From positions 496,001 to 560,000 of the forward strand of contig NZ_RKST01000001.1 of NCBI RefSeq assembly GCF_003934165.1: a stretch of 64,000 nt of DNA, in the 5' to 3' direction. Below the pieces are notes generated by a model. It was given only the letters and a program-made list of their open reading frames with translations. It searched no databases and had not been told where the DNA came from. Positions within the stretch are counted from its first letter, which is position 1; the number at the start of each line of letters is the position of its first letter. Below are positions 34,376 through 44,396 of the stretch, piece by piece. The stretch comes from Borborobacter arsenicus. GTDB taxonomy: Bacteria; Pseudomonadota; Alphaproteobacteria; Rhizobiales; Rhizobiaceae. The translations under genes were made by a program, and so were the position numbers.

Positions 34376-35536
34376 GTGGCGACAAGAAGTGTCTGTGCCT
34401 TGCTGCTCGCAATCTCGACGGCCCCGGCTCTTGCAGATCCGTCTCCGGTTTCGGTCACCACGAGCGTTGAGCGCCACCACACCAGCAACGCGCTCGACAG
34501 CTCATTTGCCGTGCCGGATTGGTATACGCTCATGCGCGGTTCCCTGCAGCACCAGTGGCAACACGAGACAGGCTATGTGCGTCTCGGCGCGGAGGCCGAG
34601 GCAAGCCGCTACGACACGATCTCAATCGAGAACGACCGTGCCGCCGTTCTGCAACTGGAGGCCACCGGAAAAACCTCCCCCGAACTGGAACTGCGCGGCG
34701 CTCTGACCTACCGCATCTCCTCGCAAGGCGACGACCTGCCAATCGCAACGTTGATCCTCGGCACGCGCACGAAAAAGCAGGTTTTCGCGGCGGAAACCCA
34801 GATCGGCATAGATCTCGGCGGCGGCACGGCGCTGGTGCTCGAACTGGCCGACGCCTATGAGAAGATTGGCGCGGCGCGCTTCCAGCAATCGCTGCTTGCC
34901 CCGGCAAAACTCGACCCCGACCGCAACCGCCTCGTCGTCGGCGCCCGACTGGTGCGCAGCGTCGGCCCGCTTGCCTATGGCGTTTCCGCCTCCACAACCA
35001 GCGTCGCTGTGGAAGAGCTCGGTTTCCCGCCTGTCGGTCTCTCGCTGTCGCAATATGCGCTTCGGCTGGAAGGCGCCTGGACGGATGCCGATGCCGGTTC
35101 GCTTAACAGCGCAATCGGCTTCGAAATGCTGCGCGGTGCGGAGGGCATCTATGAAGATATCCGCCCCACCTACCGGGTCGCCTTCGCCAAGCCGCTGCCG
35201 AACGGCTTCGAATTGCGCGGCGCGCTGTTTGCCCGCTTCGAAACGGCCGACAGCGACGATCCCCTCGCCTCCTGGCTGCGGCGCGGCGAAATCGAGGCAC
35301 GGTTGCGCGTTTCGGACCAGCTGTTGCTGGCTTCCGGCCTGTTCGGCGAATCGAAGGACAATCTGCTGCTGGAAAACCAGGAGCGCGCCCACGGCGCCTA
35401 TGCCGAGGCAAGCTATGACGCGACCAGAACCATGGCGCTGGTGGTGCGCGTGGACTTCACCGACCGCTTCCTGACGGTGCTCGACGAGCGCCGCAAGACG
35501 CTGGACGCCTTTGTCGGCATCAGGACCAAACTATAG
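34376..35536 (+). CDS. Unrecognised exported protein, barrel-like
   Basis: A 386-residue protein starting at GTG 34376 behind a strong ribosome site GGGAGG (34365-34370). It has a short basic start, a hydrophobic core and an Ala-x-Ala cleavage site (CALLLAISTAPALA), so it is exported. The mature part has alternating polar and hydrophobic residues with repeated strands such as YVRLGAEAEASRYD, LELRGALTYRIS, FELRGALFARFET and YAEASYDATRTMALVVRVDF, as in outer-membrane beta-barrels. I do not recognise the family. The end is KL rather than the C-terminal Phe common in barrels. It is followed by a strong bidirectional hairpin. Confidence 0.7.
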   Translation: MATRSVCALLLAISTAPALADPSPVSVTTSVERHHTSNALDSSFAVPDWYTLMRGSLQHQWQHETGYVRLGAEAEASRYDTISIENDRAAVLQLEATGKTSPELELRGALTYRISSQGDDLPIATLILGTRTKKQVFAAETQIGIDLGGGTALVLELADAYEKIGAARFQQSLLAPAKLDPDRNRLVVGARLVRSVGPLAYGVSASTTSVAVEELGFPPVGLSLSQYALRLEGAWTDADAGSLNSAIGFEMLRGAEGIYEDIRPTYRVAFAKPLPNGFELRGALFARFETADSDDPLASWLRRGEIEARLRVSDQLLLASGLFGESKDNLLLENQERAHGAYAEASYDATRTMALVVRVDFTDRFLTVLDERRKTLDAFVGIRTKL

Positions 35537-35566
35537 GGCACGCCCGGTCCAACGCCGACGGGAATA

Positions 35567-35594
35567 GGGCGGGAAGGCCGTTGCCCTCCCGCCC
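35567..35594. terminator. Bidirectional terminator-type hairpin
   Basis: Inverted arms GGGCGGGA (35567-35574) and TCCCGCCC (35587-35594) lie between two convergent genes, 30 bp after the plus-strand stop and 24 bp from the minus-strand stop. No T-tract follows, but position and stability suggest a shared terminator. Confidence 0.55.
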
Positions 35595-35618
35595 CATCAC
35601 TTGCCGTTCGCGACAGTG

Positions 35619-35909
35619 TCAGTGCCGGCCGAGCTTGTAGCTCTTGTTGTTCAGGATGCTGTTGCCGCCGAGAATGCCGACGCCGATCCCGCTCAGGATA
35701 CCGTTTCCGGTCTTGTTACCGTTGAGGATGCCATTCAGCACATTGACATCACCGAGCCCGAGCGAGGGCGACACATTGATCAATCCGCCGGTCGAGGTCT
35801 GGTTATGACCGACATGGGTGTAGCTGGTTTTGCCCCAGCCACCGGCCTGGGCAGCAATGGCCGAGCAAGAAACGAAGGCAGCAGCCAAAGTAAGCGTAAA
35901 GGTTTTCAT
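35619..35909 (-). CDS. Small secreted Gly/Asn-rich protein, unknown
   Basis: A 96-residue protein with a clear signal peptide (MKTFTLTLAAAFVSCSAIAAQA, cleavage near residue 22). The mature part of about 74 residues is rich in Gly, Asn, Leu, Ile and Ser and lacks Cys, with short echoing units (NGILNGNKTGNGILSGIGVGILGGNSILNN). Such composition is seen in amyloid-forming or surface proteins, but it has no clear curlin repeat. I do not recognise a family. It is monocistronic with its own upstream gap of about 175 bp. Confidence 0.65.
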   Translation of the reverse strand: MKTFTLTLAAAFVSCSAIAAQAGGWGKTSYTHVGHNQTSTGGLINVSPSLGLGDVNVLNGILNGNKTGNGILSGIGVGILGGNSILNNKSYKLGRH

Positions 35910-36085
35910 GGTGTAGACTCCCTATTTGCACAAAGTATTTCTTCAACTTCCTGCGTCGTACCTCGAGTTTGATTATTCATAGCTTGTCGGCAGATGCAAT
36001 CTGGAAGTGCAATTTGGGATCAATACAACCTGTTTTCCTTTCCTTAACCCTAATGCTTTACGTTAAGCGGAATGGTTACCGGCGC

Positions 36086-36727
36086 TTACTCGGAGGGCCG
36101 TTCCCAGCGCTCCAGAAAGGCTTCGATCGGCATCGACTGCATGTCGGGAATGGCATCGGCAAGACGGGCGAGCGGCCAATCCCACCAGGCAAGCGCCTCG
36201 ATGCGGGCCGAGATTTCTGCCGGAAAGCGCCGGCGCAGGACTCTTGCCGGCGAGCCCGCAACGATCTCATAGGCGCCGACATTGCGCGTCACCACCGCAT
36301 TGGCGCCCACCACGGCACCATTGCCGATCGACACGCCCGGCATGACGACAGCGCCATGACCGATCCAGACATCATGGCCGATTGCGACGGCCTTCCCCTG
36401 CCGGCGCTCGCGGAAACCGGCATCGACGCCGAGGTAACGGAAATACTCGTTCGGCCGGTAGCTGACCTTGTGGCTGGTGAGGCGCTCGATCGGATGCTCC
36501 AGCGCATTGAGGCGGGAATTGGCGGCAATCGAGCAGAACTTGCCGATTTGAGTGTAGATCGCCTCGCAATGGCGCTCGAAATAGGAGAAGTCGCCGACCG
36601 TGACCTCGCGCAGCACCGTGCGCTCGCCAATGACCACATGACGGCCGAGCTTGCAGGATTTCAGCTCCGCCGTCGGGTGGATGCGCGGCTCGGACGGCTT
36701 GAAGCGAAGATCGTCTTTCTCACTCAT
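36086..36727 (-). CDS. Hexapeptide-repeat acyltransferase, DapH/phosphonate-type
   Basis: A 213-residue left-handed beta-helix transferase. Hexapeptide repeats are visible at about 15-70 (IHPTAELKSCKLGRHVVIGERTVLREVTVGDFSY) and 120-160 (VAIGHDVWIGHGAVVMPGVSIGNGAVVGANAVVTRNV), ending EIVAGSPARVLRRRFP. GKFCSIAANSRLN is typical of xenobiotic-acetyltransferase-like proteins. The pattern resembles the transferase found in phosphonate utilisation clusters, but no phn genes are nearby, so acetyl acceptor and pathway are uncertain. It is a single gene 33 bp or more from creA on the same strand. Confidence 0.8.
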   Translation of the reverse strand: MSEKDDLRFKPSEPRIHPTAELKSCKLGRHVVIGERTVLREVTVGDFSYFERHCEAIYTQIGKFCSIAANSRLNALEHPIERLTSHKVSYRPNEYFRYLGVDAGFRERRQGKAVAIGHDVWIGHGAVVMPGVSIGNGAVVGANAVVTRNVGAYEIVAGSPARVLRRRFPAEISARIEALAWWDWPLARLADAIPDMQSMPIEAFLERWERPSE

Positions 36728-36774
36728 GCGCGGGCTTTACGCCGCAAGCCGCAGCCCCGCAAGCCGTGCGAAAG

Positions 36775-37260
36775 CTACTGCGGCTTTCCCTTGGTCCAGG
36801 TAACCTGCTGGCCATAGAGCGGGATGGTGGAGATTGCCATCTTGGCCGAGCCGTCCTGCACCTGGCGCGAATGCGACAGATAGATCAGCGTGTCGTTCTG
36901 CCTGTCATAGATGCGATTGACCACCTGCTTCTTCCAGATCAGGCTGATGCCCTGCTTGAAGACCTCCTCGCCGCCCTTGCCAAGATCGATGTCGCCTATG
37001 GTGATCGGCCCGGTCTGCTGGCAGGAAATGGCTGAATCGGATGGGTTTTCGAACCAGTTGCCCTTTTGCAGCCGGTCCACCATGCCACGGTCGAAATAGG
37101 AGATGTGGCAGGTCACACCCTCGACGGCAGGGTCCTTCACCGCCTCAACGATGATGTCGTTGCCGAGCCAGTCGACGCCGACCTTGCCGACCTGCTGCGC
37201 AGCGGCGGGTGAAAGGCCTGCGAGAACCGTAGCGGCGGCGGCCAGAAGCATGAAACGCAT
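36775..37260 (-). CDS. creA: CreA family periplasmic protein
   Basis: A 161-residue protein with a signal peptide (MRFMLLAAAATVLAGLSPAAAQ). The mature part holds the CreA pattern GKVGVDWLGNDIIVEAVKDPAVEGVTCHISYFDRG, then SISCQQTG-type and WKKQVVNRIYDRQNDTLIYLSHSRQVQDGSAKMAISTIPLY segments. Two Cys may form a disulfide. The family has no established function despite its name. Of two nearby ATGs, the one at 37260 has the better-spaced AGGGAG ribosome site. It is divergent from the SCO gene. Confidence 0.88.
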   Translation of the reverse strand: MRFMLLAAAATVLAGLSPAAAQQVGKVGVDWLGNDIIVEAVKDPAVEGVTCHISYFDRGMVDRLQKGNWFENPSDSAISCQQTGPITIGDIDLGKGGEEVFKQGISLIWKKQVVNRIYDRQNDTLIYLSHSRQVQDGSAKMAISTIPLYGQQVTWTKGKPQ

Positions 37261-37440
37261 GGACATCTCCCTGAAAGTCGGTCGAGACAGAATTGGGATT
37301 GTGCCACAGCGGTTGCAAGTGCGCAGAATGATTGCACAGCGGCAACTTGGCCACTTTTGCCGGCAGGCCGCAGCGACTATCTTCGCGGGCAGGAAAAACC
37401 TTCGGCGATGACTTCGCCAGATTGATGAAAGTTCAAGCAG

Positions 37441-38019
37441 ATGATGCGCGCAATTCTGATCGGGATACTGGTTTTGATGGCGGGCGGTATCGGCTGGCTG
37501 TCATTCGACTGGTATCAGACCCGCTATAGTGGCGAGCCCTTCGGCGCGCCTTTCACGCTGGTAGACCAGAAGGGCGAGGCAGTCACGGAAGCGGCCTTCC
37601 GCGGCCATCCCTCGGCGGTGTTCTTCGGCTTCACCCATTGCCCGGAAGTCTGCCCGACGACGCTGGTCGAGATGGACAGCTGGCTGAAGAAGCTCGGCAA
37701 CGAGGGCAGCGACATCAGGGCCTATTTTGTCTCAGTCGACCCAGAGCGCGACACGCCGCAAATCCTCGACGCCTATGTGAGCAATGTCTCGGATCGGATC
37801 ACCGGAATTACCGGCGATCCCGACAAGGTGGCGGCCATGGCCAAGTCCTTCGGCATCTATTCCAAGAAAGTGCCGCTGGATGGCGGCGACTATACGATGG
37901 ACCACACCGCTTCCGTGCTACTGCTCGACCCGCGCGGCGACTTCTTCGGCACCATCGCCTATGGCGAAGACGGCGACACCGCCCTTGCCAAACTCAAGCG
38001 GCTTGCGGGCAAGGGCTGA
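37441..38019 (+). CDS. SCO family copper-binding protein
   Basis: A 192-residue protein anchored by one N-terminal helix ([20 protein letters not shown]) with a periplasmic thioredoxin fold. The copper site is visible: CPEVC in [14 protein letters not shown] and the distant His in [14 protein letters not shown]/SenC proteins deliver copper to the CuA site of cytochrome c oxidase or act as thiol reductants. The neighbouring genes (creA, prmA) give no further hint. It is probably co-transcribed with prmA, 46 bp downstream. Confidence 0.92.
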   Translation: MMRAILIGILVLMAGGIGWLSFDWYQTRYSGEPFGAPFTLVDQKGEAVTEAAFRGHPSAVFFGFTHCPEVCPTTLVEMDSWLKKLGNEGSDIRAYFVSVDPERDTPQILDAYVSNVSDRITGITGDPDKVAAMAKSFGIYSKKVPLDGGDYTMDHTASVLLLDPRGDFFGTIAYGEDGDTALAKLKRLAGKG

Positions 38020-38065
38020 AACAGGCACAAGCTGCGGCAACGCAACCCCGCAGCCGAGCAACCTT

Positions 38066-38938
38066 ATGAGCCAGACCCGCCTTTACCTGACGGCCCCGCG
38101 CAAGGATGCCGAGCGCATCTTTGCGGCGCTGGAGACCGAATTCGAGGATGACGGCCTGCCGCTGGCCATGATCGAGCAGGATGAGGAGCGCGATCTCCAC
38201 GAATTGTCGCTCTATGCCGAGGACGACGCCGAGCAGGCGGCCGAGCGCATGCAGGCCGTGCTGGCGGACCTCGATCTCGACATGGCGATAGAGCGAGAAA
38301 CCCTGCCGGATGTCGACTGGGTGGCGCTGTCGCTGGAAGGGCTGAAGCCGGTGCGCGCCGGGCGTTTCATCGTCCATGGTTCGCATGATCGCCAGACGCC
38401 GCAGGAAGGCGAGATCGCCATCGAGATCGAAGCCGGCCTTGCCTTCGGCACCGGTCATCACGGCACCACCTCCGGCTGCCTGGAGATGATCGAGAAGGTA
38501 GTGGGCAGCGAGCAGTCGAAAAACGCGCTCGACCTCGGCACCGGCAGCGCGGTGCTGGCGATCGGACTTGCCAGGCTGGCTGGCATTCCGGTGCTTGCCA
38601 CCGACATCGACCCGGTCGCCACTAAGGTAGCGGCCGACAATGCCAGACTGAACGGCGTCTCCGACCTGGTGGAAACGCACACCGCATCCGGTTTCGACGA
38701 CCCGATCTTTGCCGCGCGCGGGCCCTTCGAGCTGATCGTGGCCAATATCCTCGCCGGCCCGCTGATCGAACTTGCCCCGCAACTGACGCAGCACGCGAAA
38801 GCTGGCGGCTCGATCATCCTGTCCGGCATTCTGGAACGCCAGCATGACGCCGTGCGGACGGCCTATATCGCCCAGGGCTGCCGCCATGTCGAAACCATCG
38901 CCCGCGAGGGCTGGGTGACGCTGTACCTCAAGCGGTGA
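38066..38938 (+). CDS. prmA: Ribosomal protein L11 methyltransferase
   Basis: A 290-residue SAM-dependent enzyme that trimethylates lysines and the N-terminus of ribosomal protein L11. The N-terminal substrate-recognition domain spans about 1-110. The hallmark [20 protein letters not shown] precedes motif I ([20 protein letters not shown]), [20 protein letters not shown] and [16 protein letters not shown], the PrmA version of motif IV. The ATG at 38066 gives [18 protein letters not shown]; the open frame upstream is within the SCO gene in another frame. Confidence 0.94.
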   Translation: MSQTRLYLTAPRKDAERIFAALETEFEDDGLPLAMIEQDEERDLHELSLYAEDDAEQAAERMQAVLADLDLDMAIERETLPDVDWVALSLEGLKPVRAGRFIVHGSHDRQTPQEGEIAIEIEAGLAFGTGHHGTTSGCLEMIEKVVGSEQSKNALDLGTGSAVLAIGLARLAGIPVLATDIDPVATKVAADNARLNGVSDLVETHTASGFDDPIFAARGPFELIVANILAGPLIELAPQLTQHAKAGGSIILSGILERQHDAVRTAYIAQGCRHVETIAREGWVTLYLKR

Positions 38939-38965
38939 GGCCCGCATTGCGTAGCCTCTTCAGTG

Positions 38966-39014
38966 GAGCATGATCTTTTCCGAAAACCGGTTTCCACTTT
39001 TCGGGATCATGCTC
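38966..39014. repeat. Rhizobial-type palindromic repeat
   Basis: Inverted arms GAGCATGATC (38966-38975) and GATCATGCTC (39005-39014) enclose CTTTTCCGAAAACCGGTTTC and a short remainder that also pairs partly with itself. This 49-bp sequence has the form of the repeat found many times between genes in Mesorhizobium and relatives (recognised from memory). It sits between prmA and the aminopeptidase gene. Confidence 0.8.
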
Positions 39015-39059
39015 TAGGTTCACTTGCGATCCGACACAGGCTCGAAAACGAGACGATCC

Positions 39060-40889
39060 ATGTTCCAATCCTTCGATTCCGCCAGCGACCCGACCACCGC
39101 CGCAGCCCGCGTCGGGCAATTGCGCGACTGGCTTGCAGCGCATGATCTCGACGGCTTCGTGGTGCCGCGCTCCGACGAGCATCAGGGCGAATATGTCGCC
39201 CCGCATTCCGAAAGGCTGCGCTGGCTGACCGGTTTCACCGGCTCGGCCGGCGTCGCGATCATCCTTGCCGACAAGGCCTATATCTTCGTGGACGGGCGCT
39301 ATCAGTTGCAGGTGCGCGAACAGGTCGATCTCGGCATATTCACCATTGAAAGCCTGATCGACAATCCGCCGCCCGCCTGGATCGGGGACAATCTCGCCAA
39401 GGGCACGCGGCTCGGCTTCGACCCGTGGCTGCACACAATCGGCGATGTCGCAGCACTGAAGAAGGCGGCTGAGAAGGTCGGCGCGGAGCTGGTGCCGCTC
39501 GATCGCAACCCGATTGATGAAATTTGGGCGGACCAGCCGCAGCCGCCCGCCGAGGCGGTGGAACTCCATCCGATCGGCTTTGCCGGCGAACTGGCGAAGG
39601 ACAAGCTTGCCCGGCTAGCCGAAGCGCTGACCAAGCAGGGCGCAACCCATTGCGTGCTGACCGATCCGTCATCGCTCGCCTGGGCGTTCAACATCCGTGG
39701 GCGCGACGTGCCGCACACGCCGCTGGCGCTTGGGTTCGCCATTCTGGCGGCCGATGGCAAGCACCTTCTGTTCCTCGACGAAAGGAAGCTGTCGCGCAGC
39801 GTCAAGGCCTATCTGACCCAGCTTGCCGATCTGCGGCAACCCGATCAGCTGGAAGCCGACATCATCGAACTGGCCAAGGGCAAGGCCAGGGTCGCGCTCG
39901 ATCCGGTGCTGGCGGCAGACAGGCTGCGGGCGCTGGTCAAGGACAATGGCGGCACGGTGGTGGCTGAGCCCGATCCGGCCCGCCTGCCCCGCGCCACCAA
40001 GAACCAGGCCGAGCTTGCCGGCGCACGAGCCGCCCATCGCCGCGATGGCGCGGCTGTCGCAAAGCTCCTGTGCTGGCTCGACCGGCAGGACGCCGGTTCC
40101 CTCGATGAGATCAAGGTGGTGACCAGGCTTGAAGATTGCCGCCGGCAGGTGGGCGAGGAAACCCAGATGCCGCTTCGCGACGTCTCCTTCGACACCATCT
40201 CCGGCTCCGGCCCGAACGGCGCCATCATGCATTATCGCGTGTCGCACGCCACCAACCGCAAGGTGGCGGATGGCGAGCTGTTCCTGCTCGATTCGGGCGC
40301 GCAATATCAGGACGGCACCACCGACATCACCCGCACCATGCCGATCGGCCGGCCGAGCGATGAAATGCGCGAGCGCTACACGCTGGTGCTGAAGGGGCTG
40401 ATCGCCATCTCGACGCTGCGCTTTCCCACCGGCACGCGCGGCTGCGACATCGACGCCTTTGCCCGCCATGCGCTGTGGCAGCGCGGGCTGGACTTCGCAC
40501 ACGGCACCGGCCATGGCGTCGGCTCCTATCTGGCCGTGCATGAGGGGCCGCAGCGCATCGCCAAGACCGGCACGCAAAAGCTGCTCGAGGGCATGATGCT
40601 TTCAAACGAGCCCGGCTATTATAAGAACGGCCATTACGGCATCAGGCTGGAAAACCTCATCATCGTCACCAGTGCCGAAGAGATTGCCGGCGGCGACATC
40701 GCCATGCATGGCTTCGAGACGCTGACGCTGGCGCCTTTCGACCGGCGGCTTCTCAATGCCGACCTGCTGACGCCGGCCGAGGTGGACTGGCTGAACGCCT
40801 ATCACGCGCGCGTGCTGGAAGAGATCGGCCCCATGGTCGATGGCGAGACGCTGAAATGGTTGGAGGCGGCGACCGCTCCGATTGCCTGA
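39060..40889 (+). CDS. Aminopeptidase P family (M24B) metallopeptidase
   Basis: A 609-residue enzyme removing the N-terminal residue before proline. Two creatinase N-terminal-type domains (about 10-310; DGFVVPRSDEHQGEYVAPHSERLRWLTGFTGSAG) precede the pita-bread catalytic domain. Metal ligands are visible: Asp in LLDSGAQY, Asp in TTDITRT, His in HGTGHGVGSYL, Glu in LSNEPGYY and Glu in GIRLENLI. The length matches the eukaryote-like, three-domain type common in rhizobia. The ATG at 39060 gives MFQSFDSASDPT. Its stop codon abuts the azlD stop on the other strand with no gap. Confidence 0.93.
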   Translation: MFQSFDSASDPTTAAARVGQLRDWLAAHDLDGFVVPRSDEHQGEYVAPHSERLRWLTGFTGSAGVAIILADKAYIFVDGRYQLQVREQVDLGIFTIESLIDNPPPAWIGDNLAKGTRLGFDPWLHTIGDVAALKKAAEKVGAELVPLDRNPIDEIWADQPQPPAEAVELHPIGFAGELAKDKLARLAEALTKQGATHCVLTDPSSLAWAFNIRGRDVPHTPLALGFAILAADGKHLLFLDERKLSRSVKAYLTQLADLRQPDQLEADIIELAKGKARVALDPVLAADRLRALVKDNGGTVVAEPDPARLPRATKNQAELAGARAAHRRDGAAVAKLLCWLDRQDAGSLDEIKVVTRLEDCRRQVGEETQMPLRDVSFDTISGSGPNGAIMHYRVSHATNRKVADGELFLLDSGAQYQDGTTDITRTMPIGRPSDEMRERYTLVLKGLIAISTLRFPTGTRGCDIDAFARHALWQRGLDFAHGTGHGVGSYLAVHEGPQRIAKTGTQKLLEGMMLSNEPGYYKNGHYGIRLENLIIVTSAEEIAGGDIAMHGFETLTLAPFDRRLLNADLLTPAEVDWLNAYHARVLEEIGPMVDGETLKWLEAATAPIA

Positions 40890-41186
40890 TTATCCGAGCA
40901 GATAGCGCAACGCGATCAGGACCGCAGCGCCGGTCAGGAACATGCTCATCATGCCGCCGCGCAGCGCCACCAGACCGGCAACCACGAGCGCGATCAGTTC
41001 GGCCGGCCCGGCCGAAAGTGCGGCCGGCGCAACCAGCGTCGTCAGTACCGCGGCCGGGACGGCGTTGAGGCCGGCCTCGACACGCGGATTGATCCGCTCG
41101 AAGCGCGACAGCACGACATAGCCGCCGATGCGGGTGAGATAGGTGAGCACCGCGCCCGCCAATATGATCCAGACCGTGCTGCTCAT
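40890..41186 (-). CDS. azlD: AzlD family branched-chain amino-acid transport subunit
   Basis: A 98-residue membrane protein with three to four hydrophobic helices (VWIILAGAVLTYLTRIGGYVVL, AVLTTLVAPAALSAGPAELIALVVAGLVAL, MFLTGAAVLIALRYLLG). The TRIGGYVV and NAVPAAVLTTLVAP motifs are typical of AzlD, the small partner of AzlC in branched-chain amino-acid export. It overlaps the azlC stop by 4 bp. Confidence 0.9.
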   Translation of the reverse strand: MSSTVWIILAGAVLTYLTRIGGYVVLSRFERINPRVEAGLNAVPAAVLTTLVAPAALSAGPAELIALVVAGLVALRGGMMSMFLTGAAVLIALRYLLG

Positions 41187-41908
41187 GGCTTTTGGCTCCC
41201 CTCGGTCGCGGGCGGCATGAGGACCGCCAGCAGGATGCCGGCCATGGCACCCAGCGAGACGTGCCAGGGCGAGCCGACGAATTTATAGGCGAGGATCGAG
41301 CCGATCGCGCTGGCGATCACCACCGGCAGCCAGAGCGAGCGCTTGCGGAAGCTCATCAGCAGGCCGAGGAAATAGATGGCGAGCAGGAAATCGAGCCCCA
41401 GCGCATGGGTACTCGGCAGCATCTGGCCGAACAGCGCGCCGAGCGCCGATTCCAGTACCCAGCTTACATAGATGCCCAGGCCCATGCCCATATACCAGGC
41501 GAAGGTGACGTCCTCGCCACGCTCGGCCTTGATCTCGGCTTCGGCGATCTGCGGGTCGGAGAGGAAGAAGAAGCCGACCGTCTTCTTGAGCGGCGACCAG
41601 TGGCGGATGCGCGGCGCAATGGCCGCCGAATAAAGGATATGGCGGAAATTGACGGCGAAGATCGAAAAAGCGATCAGCCAGGCCGGCACATTCTGGCCGA
41701 AGAGTTCCAAACCGACCATCTGGCTGGCGCCGGCAAATATGGTCAGGCTCATCAGCACCGCTTCAAAGACCGTGAAGCCGTTTTCGAGCGCAAGCGCGCC
41801 ATAGAGAATGCCGAATGGAAACAGCGCCACCATCACCGGCACGGCGACGCGCACGCCGCGCCAGAACTGGCTGGTGCCGCCGCCTGCTTCTATTGCTTCG
41901 ACTGCCAT
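41183..41908 (-). CDS. azlC: AzlC family branched-chain amino-acid permease
   Basis: A 241-residue membrane protein with about six to eight helices. Family motifs are FWRGVRVAVPVMVALFPFGILYGALALENGF, LTIFAGASQMVGLELF and VNFRHILYSAAIAP. AzlC with AzlD exports branched-chain amino acids or analogues. The ATG at 41908 (MAVEAIEAGGG) has a GGAGA ribosome site; the frame stays open 57 codons further but reads as non-family sequence. It overlaps azlD, forming a two-gene operon. Confidence 0.92.
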   Translation of the reverse strand: MAVEAIEAGGGTSQFWRGVRVAVPVMVALFPFGILYGALALENGFTVFEAVLMSLTIFAGASQMVGLELFGQNVPAWLIAFSIFAVNFRHILYSAAIAPRIRHWSPLKKTVGFFFLSDPQIAEAEIKAERGEDVTFAWYMGMGLGIYVSWVLESALGALFGQMLPSTHALGLDFLLAIYFLGLLMSFRKRSLWLPVVIASAIGSILAYKFVGSPWHVSLGAMAGILLAVLMPPATEGSQKP

Positions 41909-42110
41909 GAATTCTCCACCGCGCTCCGGATCGCCGCGAGCCGGAGCGGAAAGCGGCCCTTTTGTCTTCAAGAAACGGCGGAATGCCGGCCGCAAGCCGC
42001 TTGCATTCCATCCCGCCGTGGGAATGGGAGTGATGTAGGTGAGCCGGGCTTTGCTGTCATATGAATTCGCTTGAGCCAAAGATCAGGCGAAATGAAGCGT
42101 CGGCGGGCGG

Positions 42111-44396
<2,286 letters not shown>

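Noticed and set aside
34072-34533. Minus-strand 153-codon open frame
   Set aside because: It crosses the AT-rich promoter-like region and the signal-peptide coding part of the plus-strand exported protein; no ribosome site or family signal.
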